Under the pieces are notes generated by a model. It was not told the origin of the DNA. It searched no databases and was given only the letters and a program-made list of their open reading frames with translations. Of a stretch of DNA of 64,000 bases, positions 1 through 13,100 are shown in pieces. Numbering within the stretch: the stretch's first letter is position 1; each line of letters opens with the position of its first letter. The translations under genes were made by a program, and so were the position numbers. The stretch comes from Siderastrea radians (taxonomy: Eukaryota > Cnidaria > Anthozoa > Scleractinia > Rhizangiidae): positions 11,069,451-11,133,450 of the forward strand of contig OZ024897.1 in the NCBI GenBank assembly GCA_964017195.1, in the 5' to 3' direction.

Positions 1-179
1 AGAAGTGAGGAGGACATGGCGAAAGAAGCATCCTATCTTGCTAGTTTATTCTGATTCTGTTTAAGCAATATTAAAATCAGAAGATGTGTATCCCAGTGGG
101 GATAATAACAGGGTGGTGTCACATAACGGGGGGGGGGGGGTGAAGGATGTTTTGGGGTGAACACTTTCCTCATGAAAAT

Positions 180-870
180 GGGCACACTTGGAACCAGATC
201 AGACTGTCTTTTACTCATTCCCAGTCATCTCTCTTTTGAGAGACATGCATTGGAAGGGAGCACGGGCTCCTATTCAACAAGAGAGACAACTGGGGACAAG
301 TCAGGGTCAGCTGGTCCTAGAGGGTGCAGGGACACATCATACATGTGCATTTGAGATGTATTGTCTAAGAGAGAGACAATAATTTTTAAGGACTGAAGTA
401 TGGCAGGGACTCTATGGCAGGGCGGACACTTTGTGTGACTGTCTACCTTGAAGAGAGATGGTTGTATTGAAGAAAGATAAATAAGGACTATAACACAGAA
501 GACCAACATTGTGTACATTGTACAGCAGTGTCCATCTATCAGAGAAAGAAAGTACAATCATGTAAAGTACAGAAGCATGTTAGAGAGAAGCCTCCCACAC
601 AGTTGTTTTTAGGGGAGTTGTATTACCCCTCTCCCCTAAAAATGACTGCATGGGAGTTAGTTAGAGACCAATACTATGTGTTTGTTGTGGATATAGGTGA
701 TATCAGAGAGGGATTCCCCAGAATGTCCATTACAGAGTGGGCCCTGTTAAATGACTAAGGAATAGCTGAGACATGCACAGTGTCCATTTTAGAGTCACCT
801 TTAGCTTAGAGAAGTGTCTGCTACAAGAGAGTTGTTACATTGTTGTTTTGTACGATTCTTGTTTAAAGGG
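180..870. repeat. Degenerate tandem repeat with AGAGAG / GTGTCC motifs
   Basis: Units of very roughly 50-90 bp recur, each with a TTAGAGAG-like or AAGAGAG-like core and a nearby GTCC or GGAC. Spacing is irregular and copies are diverged. The short open frames here are not supported as genes. A G-run lies at 129-140. Confidence 0.4.
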
Positions 871-1170
871 GATTGGGAGGAGGTCTCATTAAATTTCCAA
901 GTTCTTGTTTGTGGTTGTTTTGTTCAGGAAGGCTTATTTATTTTATGCATTTTGTATTTAATTTCACTGTTGTTCAGGATAGTGAGGTTACTGTAAGATG
1001 AAGACCTGTCATGGTCAGTTCTTTAGTGTGGGGGATTAAAACCTAATTTTTTTGAGGGGGGGAGGAGGGTGGGGGTATCAAGTAGTGGCTTGCTGAATAA
1101 ATGTCTCATGCTAACCTCCTCTGCGGGCAACTCTAATGAAATGAACCAGACACAATCGAGGGACATAATC

Positions 1171-1234
1171 GAAGAGTCGGGTTGTTTGGGAATGCAGCCC
1201 AAAACGGGTTGGTAAACTCCATCTAAAGCTAAAT
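1171..1234 (+). rRNA. 28S rRNA fragment, 5' piece
   Basis: The stretch contains the conserved 28S run GTCGGGTTGTTTGGGAATGC, then GCAGCCCAAAACGGGTTGG and TAAACTCCATCTAAAGCTAA. It stops at an inserted inverted-repeat element and resumes at 2658. Single-base differences from the conserved form (for example AAAGCT for AAGGCT) suggest a dispersed, non-functional rDNA copy. Confidence 0.8.
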
Positions 1235-2657
1235 GGGTGGTTCCAGAAAATATCCATACCCATACCACGGGCGGCATCTCGAAATTCCGAAGGGGAGGGG
1301 GGGTTACGTCGACTGGAATTCCGAGGACATGGGGGGGTTCATTGGACTGGAATTCCGAAGGCATGGGGGGATATTCAGGAGAGTAACTTTCAGTTTCAGT
1401 TGTAGTTAAGTCTCTTCAAGGTAAACTCGTCAAAAATGACTTATCTGAGGACGATGATTCACTCGTAAACACGAGACACGTTCAACTTAATCAACATGCC
1501 GGAGACACATTTCAATGCATGGTCATGGTCAATATAATGTTTATGCCAACATGACGGCTGAAAGCTGTTCACTTGCCAGTAGATCGGACACAAAAGCGAT
1601 CGTAGGCTTTTCTTCGATTGTTCTGCTCGAATACAATACTGTAGATCCCAGCAAAGGGTGTTCAGTCCCTATATTTAAAGATACCATCGAGACGCATGTG
1701 AAATTGTTGCGTTACACACCATGCGACGTTCATTGAAAAGGTCAGATTTCACGCGTTATGCAAATTTCATGCGCTTTTGATCAGACTACATTCACTATTT
1801 TGTACAAATTCTTTTAAAGTTGTCATTGACTTTGAGTTTCAATGTGAGTTTCATTTACTATTTTAATTTTAATCGAAGGATAAAGTGTGAGGAAAAAGTT
1901 TGATTTGTTCTCGCGCAATTTATTTGAGGCCGCAGTACAGTATGCAAATTAAGTTCACTGTGAACTAAAAATAATTGCAGGAAAAAAGCTCGCTATTTTA
2001 CTCTAATTCTTTTCCTAACGTCATAACCTTTGATTTTTAGACTAGGTTGCATTCAACAGTCTTGCTTTTGACGGCAGGTTTGAGTCTGGCAAACGCAATT
2101 TCCAATTTCAATTCTGAAAATTTTAGCTGTCTTGTTAATTAATTTTACGTCGCGTTCGGCACGCAAATCATTCACGGCAACCCTTGACACCAAAAATTAT
2201 AGACACGTTTAAACACTGGACCAAGCGTTGGAATGACTTCAAAGCCGTTTAAGTTTTCTAATGTTTAACGGGTTATCGGCTGTTTTCGTTTTGCCGTGGA
2301 TCGTAGGTTACAATGTAAAATATCACTCAATTGGCCGCTGTTTGCTCATCACGCAACGTTGATTGTTTGCTGTGCTGAATGTAGGTTTTTTCTTTCGGAG
2401 GGAGCAAATGGATTAATTTCCATTTAATAAAGGTGTTTGGAATATAGAGAGGGCTTTTCAAATCAGTTGGAAGAAAAAAGCAGCAATTCTTAAGGGGGGT
2501 TTGAATGATTACGGAATTCCGAAGGCATGGGGGGGTAGAACGGTTTGGAATTCCGAGGGCAAGGGGGGGTTGAGCATTTTGGAATTTCCTAAGGCAAGGG
2601 GGAGTCTAGATGAAGATGCCGCCCGTGGTAGGGTATGGATATTTTCTGGAATCACCC
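1235..2657. mobile_element. 1.4-kb inverted-repeat element inserted in 28S fragment
   Basis: The ends are inverted repeats of about 50 bp: GGGTGGTTCCAGAAAATATC at the left and its near-complement at 2608-2657, both followed inward by CATACC and CACGGGCGGCATC. AAT is present on both sides and once in intact 28S, so the target duplication is probably 3 bp. Inside each end lie two to three copies of a roughly 25-bp motif (GGAATTCCGAAGGCATGGGG and variants). No transposase is visible, so this is a non-autonomous element. Confidence 0.72.
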
Positions 2658-2667
2658 AATACTGGCG

Positions 2668-2702
<35 letters not shown>

Positions 2703-2917
2703 ATGAAAAGAACTTTGAAAAGAGAGTTAAAAAGTACGTGAAACCGTTGGAAGGGAAATGAATGGACTCAACAATGTGCCGTTTGAGATTCAGCCGGCCG
2801 GCGGGATTGGCTCGGGGTTTGCGGATCTGAATGGACCGCGGCCACGGGTTCGTTTCTCCTGGCCGTCGCACTTCTCTTGGGTGCGAGTCAATGTCGGTTG
2901 GGACTGGGTCTGTCATA
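2658..2917 (+). rRNA. 28S rRNA fragment, 3' piece (D1/D2 region)
   Basis: It begins AATACTGGCGTGAGACCGAT, continues AGCGAACAAGTACCGTGAGG and GAAAGATGAAAAGAACTTTG, and ends in GC-rich D2-like sequence near GGGACTGGGTCTGTC. The expected continuation of the 5' piece (CTAAATACTGGC) is restored by removing 1235-2657. No other rRNA sequence is nearby, so this is an isolated fragment. Confidence 0.85.
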
Positions 2918-3382
2918 AGGGTACTTTCAGTACTTAGAGGTGTGGCTAGTGTCTATGTACAATGAAACCGCAAATTATATAACGAAACCCTATGTAATGA
3001 ACACCCGGATACAACGAATGCTACTCTTCATCCCAGCAATAATAAAATGCTTGAAAAAGAACCCTGATATCTTGATATAATGAACCTCATTATAACAAAC
3101 GCATTTTGCCAGTCCCTTGGCATATCAGGGTTCCATTGTAACACTCTCCATTTGCCATAAGAACCCCTAGAAGAGTTTTAAAAAGGGCTATGTCATTAAT
3201 TTAAAAAAAATGTTTAAAGACATGTCTGCATTAGTGAAATCTTACAACATCATCTTTTGAGTTTTCCTTTTTGTTGTAAATTATATACAAGTTTGCAAAT
3301 AAACCTTTCTATTGTAGTGTTCTGTTTTCTACCTGAACTAACTTTAAAAAAAAACTTTTGGTGTACTGAGATGGGAACTTTA

Positions 3383-3878
3383 TGCGCCGATCAATTCGAA
3401 ACTTCAACATCCCCCCCCGGGCATACCCCGGGCATTTGACTGTGCATCGTGCCCGGGGAGGGGGGAATTTGAACGTTGCGTTGGAAGGGTGGGGAATTTG
3501 AACCGGATTTATCTCTTGTTCTGACGTAATAGGCCTGTGATTTTTTTCGGTTTTTGCAGGGTCTGACGGATTTACAAGATAGAATTTCGCCTTTGTTAGT
3601 GAATAACTCTTTGAAAAGGGTCTTTAATAGAAGATTGAAGGTGTCATTACGGCATATCTTTCTCTGAAAGGCATGTAAAGTGCTTGATTGAAGACCAAAT
3701 TTGTCTTAGAGGAGAGGCAGTTCAGCACTGATTGGTGGGGCATTTCAACGGCTTTCTTGCCCCAAGGGGAGGGAATTTGAACAAGCCAATCTTCAAAAGT
3801 TCAAAAGTTCAAATGCCCGGGGGGTTGCCCGGGGGGTTGCCCAGGGGGGGATGTTGAACTTTCGAATTGATCGGCGCA
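3383..3878. mobile_element. Foldback MITE, TTA target duplication
   Basis: The left end TGCGCCGATCAATTCGAAAC matches the complement of the right end, and both continue into TTCAACAT and runs of C or G. TTA directly flanks each side (3380-3382, 3879-3881). A 3-bp TWA duplication is typical of PIF/Harbinger. There is no coding sequence. Confidence 0.72.
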
Positions 3879-3881
3879 TTA

Positions 3882-5680
3882 GCGGTGCAGCGGTGCAAGG
3901 AAGAGTTCAGTTCAAAACATTACCGACATTAGGTCACACTTCTAATACGAGTAAGACTTTCACATTTCAAACCAGCTACGTTTCTAAAGCTCTCTTCCTT
4001 CCCTGATTCTGACCGGTTGAGAAGAAGGCTTGGAAAACGATTATTATATATTGGTGACAGACGACAATCTCAAGCCCGCTACCGGGTATTGAAAAGATTT
4101 TAAAAATTGTTCACAATCTCATACTCGTAGTTCAATCTGAAGATCACTAATTTTTAGAGAAGGGCAATGAAACTGATGAAAACACAATCTGAGAGTTATA
4201 AAGGGCCGTCTACAATGGCGATCATTGGTGAGATTTCAGGGCGATTTAGTGTGCCGCTCCAAATGTTAATTCGCAGACAACTGTTGGGCGCCTAATAACG
4301 GCAACTCGCAAAGAAATATTACGTAAAGCTGGTTGCCAGATTGAGCGGTTCACTCGAAAAAAAAAAAGCGAATTGAAAACCTGGTTGCACACCAGCAAGT
4401 TTTCTTTGTCGATTCTCCTTGAAAAGTTTATTTGGTCATGTATATTATGTGAATGAGCCATCCTTACTTGTGAAAAAGATTAACAAGCTTCCTTGACAAG
4501 TTTTTCTTTGTGACCGGCCTTTGAACACACCCAGAGCAACTTTTCTTCATACATTTTTAAGACAAAACTGGCACGTCAAACTTGACAAAACTGGCACGTC
4601 AATTATAACTGGGCAAGAGAACGTGTTAACGAACACCTCCCCAAATGTTGCCGTACACGCGAGAAAATAAGCCTCTTTAAAACATAACTTGTCCAGAAAA
4701 ATGCAATGTTTGCTTACACTGCTAGCAAGTTGACTGTTGTTCAAAAAATGTTTGGCAAATCTTCTAAGGCGACTTTTCACTAAAAAAACTTGTCTTTTTT
4801 GTCGTATACACGAGCAAATCATCCTCAGACTACTTATTCTGTTTTGCTCTTTAGAATCGTCTTATCCAATCGTTTACTTCTATATTTGTTGCTAATTGAT
4901 CGCCAAATACAAGAAAATTAAGGAAGGAAAATTTCCAAATTTTTTTTGGCGAGATACCGTTCCTTCAACAAACTGGCTACAGTGTGTGCAACAGGGATGC
5001 AGTGCACTTTTTTCGGTTTTTCTCTATCATTCTACTTCTGAAGTCAGTTTGCGCCCCAAATTGCGTGCAGTAATTTCTGCGTAGGACATGTGGTAAAAAT
5101 TTAGAAACTGCAAGTTGTGCGCAATGCTGCACATGTGTTAGGCGGTCATTTTCTTCAAGAGGCGCAAGATAACTGTTCCTCTTTGCTCCCGGGTTCTCGC
5201 TCCAAACTTTCTTACAGTGTCGTAGAAGGTATTTAATTTCAATTACAAGTGAAAGTCTATGCTTGCGCACAAGTAATACTGTGACGCAGTAACAATAATA
5301 CTGTCTTAAGACAAATTTTCAAAACAAGCCTTCATGTCTCAGCTAAAATAAAGTACAGGAGCAATCTTATCTTTACAAAGAACACGCTGGCCATTCAAAA
5401 ACACACCCAAACAACTAACTTACGGTGGAATGAGAGGATGTTGTTGTTGTTGTAACTACAGTCCTTTTAGTAAGTTGTTGCGTTATAACTCTGCGTTTTC
5501 AAGAAAGTTCAACCTGCTAGAGTATGTTCCTTTGAGAAAACATATCTTTCAATAGAGCTATCGTAAAACTACTGCAAAAGTTAATCCTAGGTCACTACAG
5601 GTGTATTATTACGCAACTGAAACGCAAAATATCACATAAAAGTTGGCTAGGCGTGGCATGGTTTTTCTGAAGAAAAAAAA
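3882..5680. other. Non-coding stretch with no recognised feature
   Basis: I see no exon with family similarity, no RNA gene and no clear terminal repeats in this AT-rich region. An (AAC)n microsatellite begins just after it, at 5690. Confidence 0.45.
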
Positions 5681-5820
5681 ACTACAACGATAACAACAAC
5701 AACAACAACAACAACAAAAAACAAACAAGACAGGTAAATGACGTCAAAAAGTATTAATGAAGAAACATTCATCTTCCAGTTGTCGTCCGTGGCTCACAAA
5801 AAAAACCTCTGTGGTTAGTT

Positions 5821-5950
5821 GGAGGCAGCGTGGCCGAATTGTTAGAGCGCTGGAGTGGTTAGGGCTCTGGAGGTGCTGGGTTCAAGTCCCGTTCTGAGCA
5901 CTGGCTGGAGTTGTTCTCGGTAGACCCGAGTTCAACTCCTCGGCTACACT
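5821..5950 (+). repeat. tRNA-derived SINE head, copy 1
   Basis: The run GGCAGCGTGGCCGAATTGTT AGAGCGC resembles a class II tRNA (Leu/Ser) A box, and GGTTCAAGTCCC is a B box about 45 bases later. The stems do not close well enough for a functional tRNA. A second copy is at 61313-61446 in the duplicated segment. Confidence 0.6.
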
Positions 5951-6371
5951 TGTAACTTAACTATATGATGTTCATATAAAGTCGGTGAAGTATGATTGTC
6001 CGGGTGACTGTAGTCCTGAGAAGGACTGTTTGTGATGACACTGACTGACGTTTCGACAACCTGAGTGGAAGTGATCATCAGAGTCAAGTGAACTGTGAAT
6101 CGTCAGTAGATGTTCTGGTCTTTGTCCTGATTGGTCGACGATCTCGTGATGTTATTGGTCGTCTGTCAGTTAAACTGTGATGTTTTTGGCTGTGAAGACT
6201 GTAAAGCGTGATTGGTGCGTTTTGATCCGTCCTTTGTTAGTCACTTGTGCCGTTGGCCAGTCTATTGTTAGTAAAATTAGTTGGTTTGACTATTGTTTTA
6301 CTGTCTTGTCGTTGTTGTCAATAAGTCGTTTCTAAGGTGCAGGTATAGTTGTTGGCAACGGTTCAGTTGTA

Positions 6372-6790
6372 ATTATAATGATAATAATAATGTTTAATAC
6401 TTCTATAGCGCTTTTTACATTCACATATGATCAAAAGCGCTTTACAAACTTCAAAAATCCTCTCTAATAATAAATTACATGATTTAAACGAAATTATCTA
6501 AAAACTAAAAGACTTACTAAACTATTTACATTATATTTCATAGTACAGTTAAAGAAAATTGGAATATGCCATTCTGAATAAATGCGTTTTAGCATTGTCT
6601 TGAAAGTAATTATATTAGTCTGGTCTCTTATCCCTTTTGGCAGTGCATTCCAGGTTTTGGGGGCAGATGCCCTGAACGATCTATCACCTAACGTGACTTT
6701 GTACCGACAAGTCGGATCTTCAAGGATCAGTCCATTGGACGCTGACCGTAGAGAATGTCTATTGTTTCCCTTGATTGTGTCTGATGAGTA
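6372..6790 (-). mobile_element. 5'-truncated CR1/L2-type LINE, 3' end
   Basis: The minus strand encodes HSLRSASNGLILEDPTCRYK and then GDRSFRASAPKTWNALPKGI, the typical extreme C-terminus of CR1/L2/jockey-type reverse transcriptase. The 3' end is an (ATA/ATG)n-like tail at 6376-6393. The equivalent position in the duplicate block (about 61845-61870) lacks it, so it inserted into copy 1 after duplication or its absence in copy 2 is a deletion. Confidence 0.7.
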
Positions 6791-7114
6791 AGTTAGTAAA
6801 CCTTGGCTCTTAATTTGATTTTTTGGGTGAGCACTTTTAACTAAAGAAACAGAAACGGCGTTAAGAGAAACATAAACCTTGGTTGACATCTAATCCCAGA
6901 ATTAGCGTTGATCGCCTCTCGACCGAACAACCTGCTGGTCGTGGAGTAACTGTTAGTACATGCACGCATTGTTAGCCATGTAAAGTAGAAAAAGTTGAAA
7001 GTGTCTGCACTCTATAGCTGTAACCTACAGCTGTCTCAGTGTTGATTTACGAATTTTCAAAAAAGCGCAAATCAACAATAGCAACAACAAGCGTTCATTT
7101 ATATTTACTTATTA

Positions 7115-9135
7115 CTCTTTTTACACACGGTTAAAACTTAATCAGGTAATCTCACGACTAACAATATTAATCTAAACATTAAAATACCACCTAAACCTGC
7201 ATTCTAAGAATGCCGTGTCTCTAACTTATAAGTAATCCCTTAAATTGATTAAGTGTTTTTGCCTTCCTTAGATTACAGGGTAGGCTGTTCCAGAGTCAGT
7301 GTTTGTTCGTGGAAGAGAGACAACTAGTTTATTTACAGAGTCCCTTAAAGAATAGCGCTTTCCATTACGTTTAAGAAATTTCGATGATAAGCATTCAGAA
7401 ACAAGACCATTCAAGACCGGTATACATTTTTTAGAGATAAAGGTGTTTCGATACAGTTTTTTGGGGATCACACCTAACTTTTTGAATCGGCTCTTAGACA
7501 GTCTTCTCCTTGTCAAATCAACGTGAAATTTGCGATGCTTGTAGTTTTTGGATTGAACTTTAGCATGGTTTACATTTTGTAAAAATCGATATTTCCATGA
7601 CAACGATAAACAAAAATCTTCGAAAACAGTAAAATTGAAATTTTGCACGATCCAGATTTCGCTTCGAAAAGCAAATACCAGCAACTTAAACTGTGGTGTA
7701 TGGCAAACAAAAATACAAGAACAAAAAATTCTGTATGTTTGTTTTGAAGTAAATCGCAAAAACATTTTCAACCTTTGTTTTTGCCTAATAATAGTAAATG
7801 CACCGAAAAATAATCAACGCTTTCACGAAATGGCTAGTAAATACGTTAAAAATGTGTCTTTTACTTACTATTTTACGCCTAGAAAAATTTGTTGAAACTG
7901 GTGTTCGCGATCTCGAGAACGACTTGTTTTTCTAAGATCATTCGCGTAATAATTTTGTGGTAATTTTTTAATTTGAGCGCTTTTGCGAAAATGTTAAGAA
8001 CGGCTCTATAGATTTTTTTAAAACATTAGACATGCGTGCTTGACGATGTGACCAGTTTCAGTTTTGAGTCTTATTAACATTGATTCACTGGAACACTTTT
8101 AGATTTAACGTTAAAGAGGGCGTATGAACCGACGGAGAAGGTTGCGTTACAAATTCACAGTTGGCAAGTAGATGCTAATATGTTGAAAGTAATGCGTTAT
8201 TCATTGCTTCGTGATTTTTATCTGGTTTCTTTGTTCTTTGTTGCACCGTAGATTACAACGAAAAGTAAGAATCATGAAGGAATGCATTGCGCATTACTTT
8301 GAATATATTAGCATTTACTTGCCAACTGTTTATATGTAACGCAAGCCTTCGGTCGGTTCACACATCCTCTTTAACGTTAAATCTAAAAGTGTTCCAGTGA
8401 ATCAATGTAACGCAAGCCTTTCCGTCGGTTCATACACCCTCTTTAACGTTAAATCTAAAAGTGTTCCAGTAAATCAATGTTAATAAGACTCAAAACTAAA
8501 ATTGGTCACATCGTCAAGCACGCATGTTTAATGTTTTAAAAAATCTATCGAGCCGTTCTTAACATTTTCGTAAAAGCGCTCAAATTAAAAAATTACCACA
8601 AAATTATTACGCGAATGATCTTAGAAAAACAAGTCGTTCTCGAGATCGCGAACACCAGTTTCAACAAATTTTTCTGGGCGTAAAATAGTAAGTAAAAGTC
8701 ACATTTAACGTATTTACTAGCCATTTCATCAAAGCGTTGATTATTTTTCGGTGCATTTACTATTATTAGGCAAAAACTAAGGTTGAAAATGTTTTAAAAA
8801 ATTTGCGATTTACTTCAAAACAAACATACAGAATTTTTTGTTCTTGTATACTTTGTTTGCCATACACCACAGTTTAAGATGCTGGTATTTGCTTTTCGAA
8901 GCGAAATCTGGATCGTGCAAAATTTCAATTTTAATGTTTTCGAGGATTTTTGTTTATCGTTGTCATGGAAATATCGATTTTTACAAAATGTAAACCACGC
9001 TAAAGTTCAATCCAAAATCAACAACTACTGCAAATTTCACGTTGATCTGACAAGGAGAAGACTGTCTAAGAGCCGATTCAAAAAGCTAGGTATGGTCCCC
9101 AAAAAACTGTATCGAAACACCTTAAAGTGCAAGAC
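7115..9135. repeat. About 2-kb foldback insert with arms of about 700 bp
   Basis: Sequence 7440-8160 is the diverged reverse complement of about 8400-9130, with a short middle that includes a further tandem copy of the arm tip (8335-8400 and 8400-8465). Both arms translate similarly (KYRFLQNVNHAKVQSK, RRRLSKSRFKKLG), but this coding match only reflects the inverted repeat. The insert is absent from the duplicate block at 61.2-63.7 kb. I do not recognise the short open frames. Confidence 0.6.
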
Positions 9136-10134
9136 CTGTAAACTACGATCTAAACGCGGGAAAAACTTACAACGTCTTTCTTTTTCAAGGAAAAACAAAC
9201 AAACAAACAATCTGACATCAAACTAGCACAAAAATTGAACTAACTATGCACACTGGACCAGACACTCAGTGTACGACTGCATATACCACTGAGTGACACG
9301 ACTAGTCCTTTTATAGCGACACTGGCTCATGTAAAGATTGGAACGGTTCAGATATATAGCTTTCCCTAAAAATGCTAGGTACCCCAGTTTGAGTAGCCAT
9401 TTTGGGGTAGGCCATAGGCGTCTATTGTCCTGTAACGAAAATGAACGGTGTGGATTAAACTACACCTCTTTTCCGTTTTTCAATTGTATCTCACTGTCTA
9501 AACACTAACGTATAGTTCCCATACCTAAACCCATTTCAGTTATCTATTTGTTTACACATGCATATTTGTCACCAGGGGCAAGTCTCGTAAAAAATGTCGA
9601 GTAAACGGCCTTTCTTATCATGAGGACTGGTGCTATTGTTATAGATGACCCGTTCCAAGAAATCTCGTGTAAATAGCATCTGCATACTTAACGAACTGAA
9701 TCTACTCCCGATCCGAGCAGTTACGTTTGTGTCAATTATGACCTTTGACTAATAGCATCATTTAAGTCTGCTTAGCTAAGGTGATTGTTATACGATAAAT
9801 ATCGATTCAGCCACGGTGTGTACTGACGTTCTAGGCGGATAATATCCTATTCAACCCATCGTGATCTCTGACTAGAATTTCTTTCAGGGACTTTTTCACG
9901 TATTAAACGAAACACAATATGCCTTGCTTATTCCCCTCTCTACGAAGAAACTGTTTCAAATTCTTTTTCTAAAATTCTTTTCTACGAAGTAACTGTTTCA
10001 AGATCTACTGTAAAATTCTAGCAGCAACACAACGACTAAAGTTCAGTTGCACTGACAATCCCAAAAGTTAGTTGTTTTTAGCTTCTCCCATGGCCTTCAG
10101 ACCAACATGAGCATACACTGAGACTTTTGGGTCG

Positions 10135-13100
10135 CTAGTTATCCCCTGGTATCTTGGTCTGCACAGGTGCCATGGTGCAAGCTTCGTTGTACCTGCCGCA
10201 GGTCCAAGAAGTGCCTTCTTTCGGTTTCAAACATATGAAGCAAAATTCCTTGCCGCATCGGCAGCGCATGTGTTTGCAAGCACGTACATGCTCAATAAGC
10301 ATGCCACAAGCTAAGCATGCGCGGAGAGAGGGGCAGCCAACCACTCCGACAATGGTCTTCCTGGGACAGTCGCGTAGAATTTTCAGGCGCTTGTCTTCGC
10401 CAGAGCAGTCAGAGTTTCCTGGAAAATAAATGCAACATGTAAGACAGAGATAACCTCTCCATTTTTCCTTTCAGGAAGGGTCTTAACTCATGTATTTTAC
10501 CTCATTATAGGAAATTAACGCTTGTGTTAATTAAGTTATGCACCAGTCATTTGAAACCCCCGGACCACCCCCCCCCCCACCTCAGGCATGACCGGGGCAT
10601 TCACTTTTTATGCAAATGAAAGCCAGTGAACTCCCTGGTCCCCGGGGCAAAAGTGAATGGTGAACTCCCCCGCCCCCATATGTCCAACATGCAGGGTACT
10701 ACCTTTTAAATGTCAACTCGTAACAAGGGATGACAAATATGATGATAGCCGTGAAAAGTAAACGTTGATTTGGGAGCAGCTATGGCAACACTTGAAACCC
10801 CTCGGTGTACAAGCTTAACAAATGTATTTCTTGTCAAAATGAAAGTAGGTCACAAAGAAGCATATCCCCGGTTAGACATTAATCGAAACAGCACAAAAGA
10901 ATGCGTAACTTAATCACTAATATTAACACAAAAGCTTAAGTTGTTCATCGATAGGTCAAGTCAGTGAGTTTAAATCCATACTATTTTAATATCTATAAAG
11001 TATCATTGAAAATATGCCCACCTTTCCTTATTAGACTTAAGAAATCTTCGGCTACAACAGCCTTTTTTAAACTGGAATGACACTAAACAGAGCATTTTAA
11101 TTTGCAGCTTTGTATCGCTCCCGGGGGGGGGGGGACTCCCATATGAAAGTGACGGGGATGCTTGTCGGAAAATTAGAATTAGCACCCCAAAGGAGACCAA
11201 TCTGGGCGTGGCTCCGGCTTTATTTAACCCCTAAGGGAGACCATGCAACACAGTTTAATATGGATATTTCTTGACACACAACCCTAAGCGATACCTGTGT
11301 TGGAAAAAATATTGGCTTTCCATCCTCAACACCCAAAGTGAGACCAAAATCTGCAATTTACAACCCTAAGCGAGACGACGAGCATCCCCGTCACTTTCAT
11401 ATGGGAGTCCCCCCCCCCGGGTATCGCTTCGCTTTGCAATTCGCTTTGATCGATCAATCAAAGAAGTGATGATAATGTATGTAAAATTACTATGCGGCAT
11501 GAAAATGAAGACTGCTGACCATGAAGTGACTGCCCCACTTATTCCCCGGTCCGGGAGGCTGTGATTTCTAGCACATTCCCCGTCTACCAGGGGACGAAAA
11601 TGGAGTGAATATGAAGTGAAAGTCCCCTCATTACCCTGGACATGCCCGAGGGGGGGGGGGGGGGACCGGGGGTTTCAAATGACTGGTGCATTACTTGAAA
11701 TTAACACCACTTAAATTGACGCGAATTGAAGGGAAAATTACTCCCCAATAAAGGAAACTAACGCAAAAGAGGGGGTAAAACTTCAAAATGAGGGAAATTA
11801 ACACGATTAGCACAAAGAAACACCTTGTGGTCACAACTGGAACAAATTTATTTCTAACTGAATATAAAGTTCACGAACAAAACAGGTCTACAGGTGTGTG
11901 AGGCAATTTCTTTACAGAGAAGGTGTGTTAAATTCTGCCTAAATGTAGGAAAGCTATTAATTGTTTTGTGGGTGTCAAGAAAGTCTAGACTGTATCCAGA
12001 ACAGGGGATTAAGATGATGGAAATTAAGGTCGCGGAAACTAACGCTCCACTTAATTAACAACGCGGAAATTAATGCTCACAGAAATTAACGCGACTTAAA
12101 TTAACGTGAATTGTAACAATTCACATTAATTTCATGGAGTGTTAATTTCCTATAATAAGGTAGTTTCAAATCCTGAATAAAATGTTATGTATATATGTAT
12201 GGTATGTTATGCTCTGATGTCATGTCATGTCATGTTATGATATCTATGTCACAGTATGTTAATGTTGTGTTATTATTATTATTATTATTATGTTATGTCA
12301 CGTCATGTCACTTCAAGTTATGTTATGTTAGATATGTCATGTTATGTTCATATTTATATTAAATTTTGTTACGTTATGTCATGCCTATCAAGTTATGTTA
12401 TGTTTCCTGTATTGTTATGTTATGTTAAGTTATATTAAAAGAAAAGGATAGGTTTAATGAAACCAAAATATAAAGTGTATAAAGCTTTCTACCCTGATAG
12501 TGAAGGTTTTTTATCTCTTTGACCTTTGTGTTTCATAGTCTATTCGCTCCTGTCTTATGTTCAGCGCAAAAGACAGCCGCGAATAGACTACAAAAAACAA
12601 AGTACAACTAAAGATGAAAAATCTTTGCCAGCAGGGTAAAAGCTTTCTCCCAATTAGTTCAATGGCTTTTACTATCAGTCACAGTCAGGCCAGCGGTAAA
12701 TCGTTACAGCTGCACTTGAAGAGTTTTCATGTCCTATTAGCTGACCAAAAAAAGAGCATAGCAATCACGAGTATACTGGTCGAGTACCACACCTGCACTT
12801 ACCACACTTCGTAGAGCTGCACGTGCCATCAGTCCACTCATGTAGACAGTGCCAACAGAACTCGAACGGTGTGTTTTTGTTTTTACTGCACACCGGACAC
12901 ACCACTCGGATGTGCTTTTTGTTAACTCTTTCCACCATCGAGTTGCAACTGGGGCACTCTTGAATGCCCATGGCCTTGATCAAATAATTTTGGGAGATCT
13001 TTTTCTCAAACTCCCTAATCTCGCCCTCTGTCAAAACAGCCAGACGTCGCACGTCTATGTAATCCCACTCAACACCACAATAAACAGGTGGCTGCTGGTC

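Larger units (their letters stand above)
5700..10480. repeat. Segmental duplication, copy 1
   Basis: This shares near-colinear sequence with 61210-63700, from the SINE through the last RBR exon. Shared landmarks include GCTAGGTACCCCAGTTTGAG, AAAAATGTCGA, and TGACCCGTTCCAAGAAA. Copy 1 additionally has the LINE tail at 6372-6790 and the foldback at 7115-9135. Confidence 0.75.

Noticed and set aside
7268..9226. Two similar proteins of 115-167 residues
   Set aside because: Similarity is explained by the inverted arms of the foldback; no domain or start/stop conservation supports coding.
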